NCBI RefSeq assembly: GCF_024347595.1
Contig: NZ_AP025506.1
Span: forward strand, 2,604,001-2,668,000
Length of the DNA: 64,000 nucleotides
Reading direction: 5' to 3'
Source of the DNA: Vibrio pomeroyi
GTDB lineage: Bacteria > Pseudomonadota > Gammaproteobacteria > Enterobacterales > Vibrionaceae
Shown here one piece after another: positions 63,688-64,000 of the stretch. The notes beneath the pieces are model-generated. The model saw only the letters and a list, made by a program, of their open reading frames with translations, made no database searches and had not been told where the DNA came from. The position numbers were made by a program, and so were the translations under genes. Position 1 is the stretch's first letter. Every line of letters begins with the position of its first letter.

Positions 63688-63951
63688 TTAAGCTTGGTTT
63701 TGTAGCTCAACCCAAAGGTCATTAACGATGGTACGGTCTGCAGGCGTTAGTTCAGAGCGAGCGTCATCTAGGCTCTTTTCGATGCGTGCTTTAACTTCTG
63801 CTACGTCTTCAATGCCTTCTTCTTCACACGAAGCCACTGACAGAGAAATATGACCACGTAAGTAACCACCAGCAAACAGTTCGTCGTCTGATGCGTTTTC
63901 AATGCGAGCATCAATTACTTCAAGTAGTTTTTCTTCAAATTCGATAATCAT
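63688..63951 (-). CDS. yfcL: YfcL family protein
   Basis: The 87-residue acidic helical protein matches YfcL (start MIIEFEEKLLEVIDARI, then SDDELFAGGYLRGHISLSVA). The function is unknown. In E. coli yfcL lies beside mnmC and epmC; here the FMN reductase gene separates it from mnmC. AAGAGAATATT precedes the ATG, right after the stop of an upstream reading frame. Confidence 0.88.
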   Translation of the reverse strand: MIIEFEEKLLEVIDARIENASDDELFAGGYLRGHISLSVASCEEEGIEDVAEVKARIEKSLDDARSELTPADRTIVNDLWVELQNQA

Positions 63952-63960
63952 AATATTCTC

Positions 63961-64000
63961 TTATTTCACAATAAATTGGCTAGCACATAAAGGTTCTACA
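63961..64000 (-). CDS. epmC: Probable C-terminal end of epmC (yfcM)
   Basis: Only 12 codons and the stop are visible at the window edge: V-E-P-L-C-A-S-Q-F-I-V-K, ending nine bases before the yfcL start. The E. coli order epmC-yfcL and the tight spacing suggest it is EpmC, the hydroxylase of elongation factor P. The fragment is too short to prove this. Confidence 0.4.
   Translation of the reverse strand, partial: VEPLCASQFIVK

Overview
The window looks like a core piece of chromosome 1 of a marine Vibrio, most likely of the Splendidus clade. The evidence is gene content and order (yejK/yejL/yejM, yeaC-msrB-gapA-yeaD, dnaX-ybaB-recR, pdxB-asd-hubP-truA-accD-folC-dedD-cvpA-purF, fabB/mnmC-yfcL), a very large acidic HubP/FimV protein, Cache-type chemoreceptors and moderate GC. 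I see no insertion sequence, integrase, prophage or CRISPR array. Gene density is high and gene order largely follows the E. coli blocks, so most of the window is ordinary core genome and the interest lies in regulation and small genes.

Layout. 0-10 kb: end of a K+ channel, a pseudopilin, asd (copy 1), an NhaC antiporter, a coiled-coil lipoprotein next to a membrane protein with an HPt domain, then yejK divergent from yejL-yejM. 10-19 kb: two tandem tRNA-Ser(UGA) genes, a chemoreceptor of odd topology, a histone-deacetylase-like hydrolase divergent from a probable Fur-controlled operon (41-aa membrane peptide, SDR, DUF3080 lipoprotein), topB, then a 0.9-kb gene-poor stretch. That stretch holds a perfect FNR box, a predicted small RNA and a 36-codon hydrophobic ORF. 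19-34 kb: nitroreductase, fadH with a FadR operator, sppA, ansA, yeaC, a DUF2989 lipoprotein, msrB, gapA, yeaD, a Cache chemoreceptor, rlmA, and a Fur-boxed ChaN-like lipoprotein. 34-45 kb: a 117-aa protein behind a sigma-54-like promoter, a BCCT carrier, two Cys-cluster proteins, aqpZ, recR, ybaB, dnaX (with a -1 frameshift site), apt, ybaN (apparent AUU start), a 45-aa membrane peptide, rssB and a LysR regulator. 45-64 kb: purF, cvpA, dedD, folC, accD, truA, hubP, asd (copy 2), pdxB, fabB with a long 3' UTR that probably yields the sRNA FarS, mnmC, an FMN reductase, yfcL, and a probable epmC end.

Functional themes. Fatty-acid metabolism is represented by fadH, fabB, accD and the putative FarS RNA, with FadR-like sites at fadH and (weaker) fabB. 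Purine supply is covered by purF with a PurR box, and apt. Iron control is suggested by two Fur-like boxes. Replication and repair (dnaX, ybaB, recR, topB), polarity and chemotaxis (hubP, two chemoreceptors) and RNA modification (truA, rlmA, mnmC) complete the set. Several database-style starts were moved to internal codons with better ribosome binding sites; the reasons are given per gene. All functional names rest on motif and family recognition by eye, without database searches.
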